From Symbiodinium microadriaticum (taxonomy: Eukaryota; Sar; Dinophyceae; Suessiales; Symbiodiniaceae), in contig LSRX01000257.1 of NCBI GenBank assembly GCA_001939145.1, positions 250,950-314,949 of the forward strand: a stretch of DNA of 64,000 nucleotides, given 5' to 3'. Both the position numbers and the translations under genes were made by a program. Of the stretch, positions 19,690 through 30,272 are shown piece after piece; positions within the stretch are counted from its first letter, which is position 1, and the number at the start of each line of letters is the position of its first letter. The notes beneath the pieces are model-generated. The model had not been told where the DNA came from. It was given only the letters and a program-made list of their open reading frames with translations, and ran no database searches.

Positions 19690-21900
19690 CTAAGCTTTGC
19701 GGGATTTCCTGGACCCACTACCCTAAACTGTAAAGCCTGAAAAACTCATACTTCATAACAGTGATTTTGAGTAAGGACGGACTATGCCCAAGTGAACTTC
19801 AGGGTGGGGTTTTGAATCCTTGGAATGATTAAGTAAGAGGTTCAGGCTGATTTAGGGTCTGTATGTTCAGTGTGCCTTAGCATTCTGCGGATAGGTGGGG
19901 TGGTTACACGGTGCCCGAGTGACGTAGTGGATCTTGAGCAGGCAAACTGGACATTTTGCTGGTGCGGCCCGAAAGAACGTCATCAAGTTAAACCCTGATC
20001 ATTGACCCTAAACCCTAAACCCTACACCCTAAACCCTAAAGCTGTGGTGATGCGACATTCCTCCCAAATTGTCCGGAAGACCCCACGCCGTGGATGTCAG
20101 CACGCGCCCCAGCACGTTTGCAGATTGGAGCCAGCCAGCAACAAACCCAGCTTCGTTCCTGTCTTTAAGGGTATACTATACGATACTGTGATGTATACAT
20201 ATATATATATACACACATACATACATATATGGTGTAGTATATCTTGACATATTTGTTTATATATGTCAGTTGATAATAGCTGTAGAATTGTGGAGTATGG
20301 TATATTTTTGGCCAGCTTCGTTCCTGTCTGCCACCCAGTTCAGGTCAGCACTCATCACGGCAGCATAGCCTGCGGCTCATTCGAAGGATTCTGGATTGCA
20401 GCAGCTGACCTGCAGATACCTTCTTACACTGAACCTAGGTCATGCAGTTTCTAGTGACTCTAGTGAGACATTTACGAGTCTATGCCGTGAACAAAGAGCT
20501 GGCTGTTCTGAAGTCGAACGTGAAAGTACGTATGCCAAGGGTCTGAAGATCGAGCAGACGGTGTAGAAGTGGGTTGCATCCATGCAACAGAGAAAAGCCT
20601 CGGTGCGTCTTTACGACTCTGCCTTTGGGTAGGCCTTACATCAAAAAGACTGCCAAACGCAAAAGCCAGAGGTGTCCAAGTTCCGAAGGTGTTCAAAACA
20701 TGCCCTGATTTCGAGAGTGACCACTTGACTAGCACCCTCAATCGTCCGGCAAGAGGCAACTTGAAGCCACGGCAGGGATTCAGGGGCAGCTTTCGCTGAT
20801 TTCAACTGCCCGGCGGACCGCATTGCCATGGCAGGGACGGCTTTAGTCCGTTTAGTCCGATCCTCTTTCTGGCTTAGGATCCAGGGTGTATGGGTTCAGG
20901 GTTTCGGGTTTGGGGGTTAAGGATTTAGTGGTTTGGGATTTGGGGGTTAAGGATTAAGGGGGTTTCGGATCTAGGGGCTAAGGATCTAGGAGGTTTGGGG
21001 TTTAGGGACGCTGCTCCGGCTTCGCCTCTTTAAACCTAAGGGCCCACGTGCCCAAAGAGTATAGACGTTGGCCCCAAAGCACCGGTATAGGAACTACTTC
21101 AAGGCCAAAGGACATACGATTTGGGTACATGGGCCCTTCGGGCAATGCTTAGGCCGGGTCATGACTTCCAAAGATCCGGAGCCAAACTGGAAGCTTCACA
21201 CCATCAACCCTACACCCTCATAGCCCTAAGGGTCCCAGTACTCCTTATCATGGGCCTTTGGGGCTTTGTAGAGTACCAAAAAACCATAAAATATGGACTA
21301 CTTGGACCCTTAAGGTCAGTCATAGGTAGCTCGAACGGAAACTCCTACAGTAGAGTATCAACCCTGCGCTTCTTTTTTTTGTGGGTTGCTTCGGACCCCT
21401 GAGTTGACTCATCCGGAACCCCTAAGGGTCGCAGTACCTAATAATCATATACTCGCCCCAAAAATACTGACATAGATAGCTACTATCCGACACCGAGGTA
21501 GAGTTTCGGGTTTAGTTAGCCTAAGTAACTAATAATTGTGTCCTTTGGACCCTTTGGGAAAGGGCCTTGAACCCCCAACCCGACGAGCTTGCTTTCGGGC
21601 TTCCACTGGTGCATTGCGCGGCGCTACCTCGATAAATTGCTTGGCATGCAGCTGCACAAGGCAATGTCGGGTTTGGGAAGGTAAGGTTCCCTAAACCCTA
21701 AACCCAAATTCCGTAGCGATGAGGGTTTATGGCGTAGGTATGTAGGGGTTTGGGGATTTAGCCTTCTGCGGTCTAGAGAATTGCGCTGGAAGGGGTATAG
21801 AGTAGACGACCCTGCCGCATAGGCCCTACAGCGCGGTAGACTCATGGCCCAAAACCTATCCTAAACCCTAAACCCTAAACCTATACGGAGCTAACCGACC
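19690..21900. other. Mostly non-coding stretch with weak open frames
   Basis: Holds short telomere-type runs (20007-20040, 20885-21005 degenerate), a TA/CA microsatellite (20195-20250) and a 17-bp direct repeat around it. GTACCT-type short repeats lie at 21055-21130 and 21200-21320. Minus frames at 20472-20829 are moderately protein-like but unrecognised. Confidence 0.45.
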
Positions 21901-21917
21901 TCGACCTGACCACTCAC

Positions 21918-21987
21918 TCCTCTTCGGCCTCGCCGGGGCCTTCGGGAACAGCGGCGCAGGCCGGATGATCGATCCGGAAATGCTGGC
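21918..21987 (-). CDS. Possible Cys-module linker exon
   Basis: Minus frame after CTGCGAAG reads QHFRIDHPACAAVPEGPGEAE and ends at a perfect donor, GAGGA|GTGAGTGG. A single Cys followed by a Pro/Glu-rich acidic linker is what follows the WCC half of the modules (WCC-x5-GC-linker). It sits just after 22100-22169 on the same strand. The phase does not join directly to that exon, so a further exon would be needed. Confidence 0.33.
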
Positions 21988-22099
21988 CTTCGCAGGGTTA
22001 CCATAGTAAGGGCACAGCAACTCTTACTATCCCTGAAACCCTCACCCTTTAGAGTAACTCTCACCCTTAAAGCCTGAATCTTGATTTACATTTCACTGC

Positions 22100-22169
22100 A
22101 GGCGGGCTGCAGCACCAAATGGTCCGCTTCACGCTCCAAAACTCTGGCGAACCGGAAGTGCAAGTGAAC
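22100..22169 (-). CDS. Complete single Cys-module exon
   Basis: Minus frame from GGCTCAG|G to CCGCCT|GCAGTG (GC donor). It reads FTCTSGSPEFWSVKRTIWCC, which fits the whole module pattern: aromatic-x-Cys, Gly, Trp-Ser-x-x-Lys-Arg-x-x-Trp-Cys-Cys. It may be part of the gene of 24897-27079, 2.7 kb upstream on the same strand, or of a neighbouring paralogue. Function of the module is unknown; paired cysteines suggest a disulphide- or metal-stabilised unit. Confidence 0.52.
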
Positions 22170-23615
22170 CTGAGCCAGAAAGCTGCAGAGAAAAGGATGG
22201 GAGCAGAACTATTTAGGATTTCGGATTTACGGATAACCAAGAAAAACTCAGCAAATATGTAGATACCAATTTAATCAAGCTTAACCTTTGAGGTGAAGAC
22301 AGTAACAAAGATTACGGTTAATATAATATATGCATAACTACATACATAAGTAAGTTGAGCAATGCACCGACAAAAGAATAACAGCTGCAAAGTACAGCGA
22401 CTTTGATACGAGAGTCGAGATGGCTGGGCATGAGGATTCGCAACTCGCGTAGAATTAAACCCCCCCCCTTTCCCCTGATAAGGGTATTTGGGCCATTGAG
22501 TCTGCATTGAATTTGAGACTGGGCTTTTTTGGTTGTCTGTAGGTTCGAAAGCAGATATTGCTTCCAACCTGCTGCAGGGTTCTGGGTTTTGGGGTGGCTT
22601 AAAGTTTAGGGCCCGCTTCGCCACCTCTGACGAAGCTAGGGCAGCTAAGCTGTCTCATACTGGGACTTCAGCAACATCTAGAATGGGCTCATAAATTCGG
22701 CTTATACTACAGGTTTTTTAGAACTGGCGAGGAGGATCATTACGAACCCTAAACCCTAAACCTGGAGTACCGAAACTTGGACACTCACCCACTTCGCGAG
22801 GCTTCTGCTCGTGGCGTTGGATTCTTCGTGCCATAATACTATAAGGGTGTAGGGTTTAGGGTTTAGGACATAACCCCAAACCAGATTATGAGCATCAAAT
22901 AATTGAAGTTCACATCAGGGGAGTCCAGACGCGAAACTGTTCTGGAACACTCACTTTCATGAAGGAAGCTTCGGATTTTGAATGGGTTTAGGGCTTTACG
23001 GATTAGGATTTAGGGTTGATGATAGGAGTTTTCCAGCCTACATCCCTATAAACCCTGATCTATCCCAAACCCCTGATCCTAGAACCCCAAGCTACCCTTT
23101 ATTAAAACCTTTTAAGTACCCTATATATAAGGGGCCATAATAAGGGCTCTATGAGAGGGTAGTTAGGGGGCTCCTGGGTGTTCCAGCCTTTGGGACGTTT
23201 CCTGTCGGATGCTTTTTTTGGGCAGCTTGGCCTGATTAAGCAACCCCGGGTCTTGATTAGGGTCCTTAATATGAATTCTAATATAATCCTAATATATTGG
23301 GGGTTATCGGGCCAGGGTTTCTTAATCAGGTTCCTACATTAACTTGACCTGTAGCTTGTAAGCCGGAGGGATACGGCGTTGCAAGGATGCCACAGGAATC
23401 ATGTTCCTGGTTCCTGAGTCTTAGATGGGTTCAGGGTTTAGGGTTTAGGAGTTGGGGATGTAAGCTTTACACTAAGCCCGGAACCCTAAAACCCTCCAGG
23501 CGCTTGACAAGTTGGCACTTGGAGGCTTGGCCGGTGACTTGCGGCACGGCAAGTGAAGGCGCGGGTGGTTTCGTGTTGCCGGCCATGTGCAGCCACAATG
23601 CTAAGTTTACGTACG

Positions 23616-23720
23616 ATAGGGGCCTTAATAATTAGAACAGGGCTTTGGGGTGCATGATGCTATGATAATAAAAAGGAGCCCTCAACATAGTAGTGGTAAT
23701 TATTGAGGTTAGGCCCCTAC
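23616..23720. mobile_element. Family B short inverted-repeat element, well preserved
   Basis: ATAGGGGCCTTAATAATTAG at the left and GTAATTATTGAGGTTAGGCC at the right form long inverted ends. Confidence 0.8.
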
Positions 23721-24536
23721 GTTTCCTTCAGGCTCCGGTGATGAGTTACACATGACTTATGACCCCGAGGAAGGAGCGGTTGAGAACAAAAACTACGGTT
23801 AAGGTTTAGGGTTTAGGGATTAGGGTTTAGGGTTTAGGGATTCGCTACCGACAGCGACAACAACATGACATTGCAAGTGGAATGATGGTTTCGGCCATAG
23901 GCAAGGGGTGAAGACGTCAATTGATCCCAAGTTGCGCAGCTTCAGCCAGCACGAATACGATGCAAACGACACTACACACCGGTGTAACCCTGAATATTGA
24001 ACTCCAAACCCCCTCCCTAAACCGTAAACCCCTGAACCCTGAACCCTAAACACTGAACCCTAAACCCTAAACCCTTAGCCAAATCCTTCTCCGAGCTGCT
24101 TTGTGAATGGGCAGGCCACATGGTGACCTTCAACGCGCTTTCATCAGGTCCCGGAAAAAAATACTTAGGGTGGCAAAAAGGGTAGGTTTAGGGCAACATT
24201 CAGGGTAGTTTAGGGGTTCCTATGGGTAGAGCTTCGTGTTTGAAAACTTACACAGGCTCTACCCGCAACCCCCAAAACATCACATCTCAAGCCATGCAAG
24301 CCATGAACCCAACAAACAGTGAGGAATGGGCGCCTCTATTTAAGGAGCATGAAGGTTGCATCCCAACTTGCCACCTATAAACACAACTTCCCAGCCTGAC
24401 CCTTAACCTTAACATCGTCGAGTCTCACGCCTTGAGGATCCCAAACCCTCAAACCCCAAACCTCAAAGCCCTGAACCCTCCTATACCCGAGCGGAGGTAC
24501 AGGGGCCATACCATGACTAAACGCGCGACCGCTGGA

Positions 24537-24639
24537 ATATAGGGGCCTTAGTAATTAGAATAGGGTCTGGGGGGGCACCCTGTACTGTAATTCTAATAAG
24601 GACACACCAAAATAGTATGGGTAACTATTTAGGCCCCTC
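24537..24639. mobile_element. Family B short inverted-repeat element
   Basis: ATATAGGGGCCTTAGTAATT and GGTAACTATTTAGGCCCCT are inverted ends. Confidence 0.8.
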
Positions 24640-24745
24640 TTTTACACAATCGACCCCAAAGGCCCAAACCATAATCACCCATAGCGTTAACCGCAGAACG
24701 GTAGGAACATGAATTATTCCCTCTACCTTCTGATGCTCCAGCTTT

Positions 24746-24866
24746 TAGGAAGTAGGATTAGGGGGACCCTTGGGGATATAGATCCTCTCAAGGTTCCCTT
24801 TGAAAGAGCCATAAGTAGGGTTAAGAAGGGTCCCCTTTAAGGGGTCTCCCTAATCCTACCTAGGAA
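24746..24866. mobile_element. Family C short inverted-repeat element
   Basis: TAGGAAGTAGGATTAGGGGG and CCCTAATCCTACCTAGGA are inverted ends. The core has GGATATAGATCCTCTCAAGG and AGAGCCATAAGTAGGGTT. It would lie in an intron or the 3' region of the Cys-module gene. Confidence 0.8.
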
Positions 24867-24896
24867 AGGTTTGGCCCCAAGCGAGGAGTCCAAGGC

Positions 24897-24938
24897 ACGC
24901 TGGCAGCAGAATTCCTTCTTCGCCTCGGAGAATCCCCG
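24897..24938 (-). CDS. Cys-module exon, second half (FSEAKKEFCC)
   Basis: Minus-strand CTGGCAG|CGG opens 14 codons reading RGFSEAKKEFCCQR, closing at CGT|GCCTTG (GC donor). It is the missing second half of the module begun in 25197-25283: joined there it gives FDC-SEGVW-RGFSEAKKEFCC, close to the canonical pattern. All borders are phase 0. The splice sites are inferred; coding identity rests on the motif. Confidence 0.5.
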
Positions 24939-25196
24939 CTGCCAGTTTGCTAGACCTGGGCGGATGGTTAGCCGGATTGCATAGCTGGGAGTTATAGAAC
25001 TCTATATGTGTTGTAACATGACAATTCAGGCTTTATCGGGGTGCTTCTTGAGATTAGGGGTCCCATTCTAGGGGTTTGCATGGGCGTGTTATGTAATAGC
25101 TCCACTGGTTGTTGGGCTTGATGATAAGCTAAGGGCTAAGGATAAATTAGTAATAGTATCCCCTTATCCCTAAACCCGAAACCCCTTATCCCGCGC

Positions 25197-25283
25197 CCAG
25201 ACACCCTCGGAACAGTCGAACTCCTCCTCCGGCTCGGCTGGTTCCTGTTCGAGCTCGTCCTCCGCCTCCGCCTCCTCCTCTTC
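25197..25283 (-). CDS. Cys-module exon, acidic linker plus first half (FDCSEGVW)
   Basis: A minus exon of 29 codons from CACCCAG|GAA to GTCTGG|GCGCGG (GC donor). It starts with about 20 acidic residues (E/D with a few Ala and Pro) and ends EEEFDCSEGVW. The acidic stretch continues the Gln/Glu-rich end of the large exon in the same phase, across an intron (25284-25415) bounded by GC and AG. Without the intron the large exon would end at a TGA four codons later. Confidence 0.57.
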
Positions 25284-25415
25284 CTGGGTGGCCGTCATGA
25301 AACAGAGTAGAAGTTACCATTTTGAGGAAACCATAGTCATATAGTCTTTACTGTACATGCAGACTATGGTAAGATGAATGAAAGTAAACTCAAGAGATCC
25401 TCAAGAAAACCCAGC

Positions 25416-26819
25416 TTCCTCCTCCTCTTGCTCCCGGTGCTGGGCCTCTTGGACAGCCTCCTTCATTTTCTGGAGTGGCGTCTCGTCTTTCTCGTCGGCA
25501 CACGCGACCCCTTTGAAAACGCAGCAATACAGCGCATGCATTGCCGTCCAGTTCTGCTTCCAATTCGGAAGACCGGACAGACAGTCGTACTCCATGGGGC
25601 TGAAAGTCGGACAGCCTATGCGCTTCTCCTCGCAGCACCACTCTCGCTTCGTAGGAGACCAAACTTCCTCCGAGTGGCAATCGAAAGGCTCGGAACCTTT
25701 GACAGGATCGACCTCCAAACAGCCTGACTCTTTGTTCGCGCAGCACCACTGCTGCTTCGCTTCGGACCAGTGCTCCACAGGATCCGCTGTACAATCGAAG
25801 GGCTCGGATTCAACAGGACTGTCCCCGTGAAGGACGCCCTCTGCTGTGCAGCCCAGCTGTTTGTTCGAGCAGCACCACTGTTTCTTCGCATCGGACCAGT
25901 GTTCCACAGGGTCCACTTTGCAGTCGTAGGGCTCAGAAACTTCTTTGGAATCCACTGCAGCACAGCCAAGTTGCTTCTGTGAGCAACACCACTCCTTCTC
26001 TGCTTCCGACCAGTGCTCCACAGGAACTGCTCGGCAATCAAAGGGCTCAGATTCATCGGGACTGTCCTCAAAAGCTACTTCCGGCTTCGCGCAGCCCAGT
26101 TGCTTGTTTGAGCAGCACCACTGCTGCTTCTCCTCGGACCAATGTTCCACAGGGTCCACTTTGCAGTCGAAGGGCTCAGACACTTCTTTGGAATCCACTG
26201 CCGTACAGCCAAGTTGCTTCTGTGAGCAACACCACTGCTTCTTTTCTTCCGACCAGTGCTCCACAGGATCTACTCGACAATCAAAGGGTTCAGACTCAAC
26301 GGGACTATCCTCAAGAGCTACGTCCGGCTTCGCGCAGCCCAGTTGCTTGTCTGAGCAGCACCACTGCTTCTTCTCCTCGGACCAATGTTCCACAGGGTCC
26401 ACTTTGCAGTCGAAGGGCTCAGATTCAGCAGGACTGTCCCCGTGAAGGACGCCCTCTGCGGTGCAGCCCAGCTGTTTGTTCGTGCAGCACCACTGTTTCT
26501 TCGTATCGGACCAGTGCTCAACAGGGTCCACTTTGCAGTCGAAGGGCTCAGAAACTTCTTTGGAATCGACTGCAGCACAGCCAAGTTGCTTCTGCGAACA
26601 ACACCACTGCTTCTTTTCTTCCGACCAGTGCTCCACAGGATCTACTCGACAATCAAAGGGTTCAGATTCAACGGGACTGTCCTCAAGAGCTACGTCGTGT
26701 TTCGTGCAACCCAGTTGCTTGTTCGAGCAGCACCACTGCTTCTTCGTTTCGGACCAGTGTTCCACAGGGTCCACTTGGCAATCATAGTCTTCGTTCGTCA
26801 CGTTCCAAGCTTGTCCACC
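25416..26819 (-). CDS. Cys-module repeat protein, large exon with eleven modules
   Basis: A 468-codon minus exon. It encodes eleven tandem modules of about 38-45 residues: [FY]DC-x-VDPVEHWSEEKKQWCC then SNKQLGC, joined by short acidic linkers ending SEP. Modules 1-9 are nearly identical, module 10 is shorter (FDCHSEEVWSPTKREWCC), and module 11 (YDCLSGLPNWKQNW...YCC) is closest to the form I know from dinoflagellate proteins. Three linker types alternate A-B-C-A-B-A-B-C, a sign of block duplication. A Gln/Glu-rich helix follows. The exon starts after GCTCAG|GGT; the first in-frame ATG-like codon is a GTG, so it is not the protein start. Each module has four Cys. Location and function are unknown; an extracellular or luminal, disulphide-bonded role is a guess. 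Confidence 0.88.
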
Positions 26820-26944
26820 CTGAGCACTTTGCTTTTATGCTGTGTGGGATGCCGGAAATTCGATACCTAGATCAACACCAGCTGGTTAAATGCGATCACC
26901 ATCCTCATCATCATCATCATCATCATCGACATCGGCAGCACAGC
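26820..26944 (-). repeat. (CAT)n-containing inferred intron
   Basis: ATC/CAT triplets at about 26893-26935 inside the putative GC-AG intron between two Cys-module exons. Confidence 0.55.
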
Positions 26945-27079
26945 ATCATGATATGGAGATGATGATGTTGTTGATGATGGAGATGGCTCCTCCTCCCCCT
27001 CCTCCTCCTCATCCCCCTCCTTCTCCTGCTCCTCATCCTCATCCTCATCGTCTTCTTCTTCATTATCATCAGCGCAACA
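26945..27079 (-). CDS. Upstream Cys-module exon: CC plus acidic/serine linker
   Basis: Minus-strand GTTTTAG|TGT opens 45 codons: CCADDN, then a run of about 25 acidic residues, then PSPSSTTSSSPYHD, closing at GAT|GCTGTG (GC donor). A starting Cys-Cys followed by an acidic linker fits the tail of a module, and the phase-0 join leads into the large exon. Caution: the acidic run comes from GAG/GAT triplets and could be a microsatellite. A more 5' exon must exist if this is right. Confidence 0.42.
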
Positions 27080-27521
27080 CTAAAACGACACAAAAGAAGC
27101 ACTTGCAGCCCTGACAAGAAGTGCAAATGCAACACAACACAATACCTATCACCCGTGGCCTAGGGTGAACTCCGCGCGGAGTACCAGTCCTCTTTTCTAA
27201 GCTCCCCTAACGCCACTTCCCCGAAACCCCAAAACCCACCAAACCCAAAGTTCAAACTCACAAACTCCAAACCCTGAAGGAACATCTGCCTTTGAGGTTT
27301 CAGGGTTTAGGGGTTTGGGAATTTAGGCAGGTCTGGTATGGATAGCAATGAACATACCATTGACTGGAAACAAACTCCCCACTGTGAGCTGCTGACCAAA
27401 ACCGCAAGCCCTGAACTCGAAACTCCAATCCCTAAAACCCATAAAACCTGATAGTTGTACTCCAAACCCCTGAGCGTCTTAATATTCTAAACGTTAAATC
27501 CGGATTTACGCTGGATCCTCA

Positions 27522-27772
27522 TGGGAGTTAAGATTAAGGGGACTTTTGGGGATATAGACCCTCTCAATAGGTCCCTTTATAAGAGAGCCATAAGTGGGGT
27601 GAAGAAGGGTCCCCTTTACTGGTTCCCTGTCAGGGCCATATTAAAAATGATGACTTTTGATCTTTATTCGGGTTTTATTCTAACAAAAATGCAAAATTGT
27701 ATCCACCTAAACCCTAAACCCTAAACCCTAAACCCTAGCAGTCTAAGGGGTCTCCCGAATACTACCTATGGG
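27522..27772. mobile_element. Family C element split by an insertion
   Basis: The left part (ATGGGAGTTAAGATTAAGGG to GAAGGGTCCCCTTTACTGG) and right part (CTAAGGGGTCTCCCGAATAC onward) match the intact copies at 24746 and 52648. About 120 bp lie between them (about 27620-27744), ending in CCCTAAACCCTAAACCCTAA. Confidence 0.72.
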
Positions 27773-27849
27773 ACCTGAAGCCTGGGGCTGGGGTCCTCTG
27801 AGTCGCCAAGGCAGTGCCAGGAGACGCCCAGAAAAAGCAGCAGCCGCCT

Positions 27850-27970
27850 AGGGCTTAGGGGGTTTAGGGGGTTTATATAGGGGGTTTAGGGGGTTTAGGG
27901 TTTAGGGTCTAGGTCATTAGGGGGTTTAGGGGGTTTAGGGGGTTTAGGGTTTAGGGTTTAGGGTCTAGGT
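27850..27970 (+). repeat. Interstitial GGGTTTA array
   Basis: About 14 units, many with GGGGGTTTA, in two blocks each ending AGGGTCTAGGTCA. Confidence 0.85.
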
Positions 27971-28356
27971 CAGGAAGTTGCTCTTCAGTTTTAGAAACTG
28001 GGACTCCGGTTGGGCTTCGGGTTTTGAGGACTCGGCTTTTCTAAGGTTTAGGGGCCAGCCTACCCGGTTAAGTATAGGGGGAGATCTAGGGTCTTAGGGC
28101 TTTCAGGGCTTAAGGTTTAGGGTTTAAGGTTTACCTTAAGGCTTTCAGGTATCAAGGTTCTTCTGAGGGAGTTGTGACTCAGGTCTGAAGGCTGAGGCTT
28201 TGACATGAAGCTTTGAGGCTTAGGGTTTAGCTGTTTCGGGAACCAAACTACCAGTAGAGGGGCGTTGATAAGTCCAGTTTGGGGGGCTTTGTGCTGTAAT
28301 CATGTGGGCTCTATCATAGTATTCTTGTATAGGGACTGTTGAAGTATCATACGACT

Positions 28357-28452
28357 GTTGATGATATAAACCCTGCATTACCCATCATAAGGAATATTCA
28401 GTCGTTCCCATAGGTTAAGGTCCTTAAGGGAATGCGGATTTGTATCATCAAC
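28357..28452. mobile_element. Family E short inverted-repeat element
   Basis: GTTGATGATATAAACCCTGC and GGATTTGTATCATCAAC are inverted ends. Confidence 0.75.
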
Positions 28453-28921
28453 CGTACAGCGAATCGTTCCGACCTGGCTGGCCTTTGGGGAGCTGGAAGG
28501 TCCAAGCAAGTCGCAATTTTGCTTGGTTTGTGGAGCTGTTGGTTTAGGGTTTAGGGTTGAGGGTTTAGGGCTTAGGGTTGAGGGTTGGGCGTGTTGTAAG
28601 AGTAAGTCTTCAGGGAGACTTGGGAAGGCATCGGCTACTTTGTGCCAAGCTTGAAGGCTTTGTAAACGATGCTGATGTCTGTACACGGGGATGCTACAAG
28701 TGGTATACATGTCTCGCCGGGCTCGCGCGAGCGAGATACTAGCGCTTAAAGCGGCATGAACTAGATTGAGGTTGTGAAGCTTGTGTACGGCTTGAGGGTT
28801 TAGGGCCGAGGGTTAGGGTCTAGGGTTCAGGGTTTAAGGTTTAGGGTCCAGGGTCTGCGGTTTATTTAAGGGCTCTTGACTCTGAAGGTACGTCCGCCAG
28901 TGTTGGACATGAACAAGCGAC

Positions 28922-28976
28922 ATGGAGTCCTCACTAAGTGACCACCGCCTTCCGACATACAACACTGAAATCAACG
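28922..28976 (+). CDS. Candidate first exon, unknown
   Basis: ATG followed by MESSLSDHRLPTYNTEIN and a good donor, AACG|GTGCGT. A CCGCCAG about 30 bases upstream could be an acceptor. Short; support is the ATG, composition and donor. Confidence 0.3.
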
Positions 28977-29096
28977 GTGCGTCTCAAACAGAAATTTGAT
29001 CTTCGGTGGGTTCAGGGTAGAGGGTTTAAGGGTTTAAGGGGGTGATTGGGGCCTAGCAGTACTGTTCACTGTTGTTCTCCCGGACCTACGCCCTAG

Positions 29097-29300
29097 ACCG
29101 TTATTCTTGTTCCCTCCCTCGATTTGGCCACGCTGGAGCACAGAGGAGTGCTAAATGAGGCAAAGTGGCCACCAGCGTCTCTGTTGTCGCAGGTGCGGCA
29201 TGGGTGGGCTCAGCTATTGCCGAATTTGCTCTCGCTCAGACGAGCTAAGCAGGTTAAAGCAGTAGCTGTTCCGCAGGGGCTCAGCTTAAAGGCATAAGAG
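29097..29300 (+). CDS. Candidate exon, unknown
   Basis: After CCCTAG a plus frame of about 70 codons includes LDLATLEHRGVLNEAKWPPA and reaches a good donor at TCGCAG|GTGCGG (29208/29209). An alternative frame starting at 29061 is in phase with the exon at 28922-28976, so which frame is real is open. Confidence 0.28.
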
Positions 29301-29428
29301 GGAAAGGCAGTTCAGGAAGTTCAGGCTCTTGGTAGGGTCCTTGACTCAGAGAATGCGGTTGGGGTTTGTTGTTCCGGATTGGGTGGTCGTCGCCGAAAGC
29401 TTAGGTCTGTGCAATACTCGAAAGCCAG

Positions 29429-29593
29429 CTACTGTTGGGCGTTTTGAGTTGAGCGGAGTCTCTCAAGGATGCGACTCCGACGAATGAAAGACAACCCTCC
29501 TACGGCAATGACCTTTGAGGTAAGCAAAGAGTCAGGAATCTCTGCCGCTACAAGTCCAACATTGATCAAGTTTTGATACTTCTCTTCAGCCAT
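29429..29593 (-). CDS. Candidate small protein or first exon, 54 codons
   Basis: A minus ATG opens MAEEKYQNLINVGLVAAEIP and continues with a basic Leu/Arg-rich end (FIRRSRILERLRSTQ), stopping at TAG. GTCCGCAG lies seven bases upstream of the ATG, as expected of a spliced-leader or 3' splice acceptor. Composition is very protein-like. A competing plus frame (MKDNPPTAMTFE followed by GTAAGC) overlaps. No family recognised. Confidence 0.36.
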   Translation of the reverse strand: MAEEKYQNLINVGLVAAEIPDSLLTSKVIAVGGLSFIRRSRILERLRSTQNAQQ

Positions 29594-29699
29594 TTAAAAC
29601 CTGCGGACGTCATGAGCTGGCGATAGGTCTCGAAAGCCGCACATCATCAACCAGCAGCAACCCGTGAGCCCAGGCTCAGGACAAACACATCCCCACAAG

Positions 29700-30240
29700 A
29701 CTGGCCGGAGAGCAAGACAGAAAGCGCATGGCACTGCAGTCATTTCAGCAATGATGGCGGAAATACCTTCAATTGAACAAAGTAGTTCTCAGCGCCGGCA
29801 AGAAGATTCATCACTGCACACTCAATGACTCAAGCCCCAAGAAGCACACGTTGGTGAAGTCTTTAGATAGCAAAGTGTGTTTAAAAACATGTTGCAAACC
29901 TTCTTTCGCGGCGCCATAAGTTAAACCCTCGACCCAAAAACCTGAAGTGCTGCAGGCCGAGGCCAGCTACTGGTTGCATCCACTACGGTTTATAAACTTT
30001 TCGTTTAGGGATGTGAGGTGTAGGGGGAGGGAATAACGGTATGGGATTTACGGTGCAGTGTTCAGGGATAATTACGAAGGACTTGCGGGCTGCCAGGATT
30101 CTTTTGAACTCTGCTCTGGGGTTGTTTGTACGTGTGCGCCTTGAGATTTATCTGAGACTCTTCAATCCCTTCCTCGGTATCGAAAACTGGCAAAACTCAC
30201 CACCGCCTTCAACACAAATCAACATATGATAAACCACAAA
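29700..30240. other. Single-copy DNA with weak open frames
   Basis: A 54-codon plus frame (29756-29919) and a minus frame with a GT donor (MNLLAGAENYFVQLK) overlap. Neither can be confirmed. Confidence 0.3.
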
Positions 30241-30272
30241 CCTTGAACACTCACGTGCCTGCCCTCCTTCGC

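Larger units (their letters stand above)
22170..24745. other. Non-coding: telomere-type runs and repeat elements
   Basis: Family B elements at 23616 and 24537, CCCTAAA/TTTAGGG runs at 22745-22765, 22850-22870, 23430-23450, 23795-23840 and 24000-24075, and an 80-bp imperfect hairpin around 24215-24265 (CTATGGGTAGAGC and GGCTCTACCC). The 117-codon minus frame at 22271-22624 is not convincing. Confidence 0.5.
27122..28920. other. Non-coding: telomere-type arrays and repeat elements
   Basis: Element C (27522-27772), a strong TTTAGGG array with GGGTTTAGG(G) variants (27850-27970), a TTTAGGG run at 28540-28590 and element E (28357). The plus frame at 27521 lies within element C. No gene seen. Confidence 0.55.

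Noticed and set aside
25945..26962. Long plus frames (166, 327 and 161 codons) opposite the Cys-module exon
   Set aside because: Antisense shadows of the module repeat; they repeat because the modules repeat.
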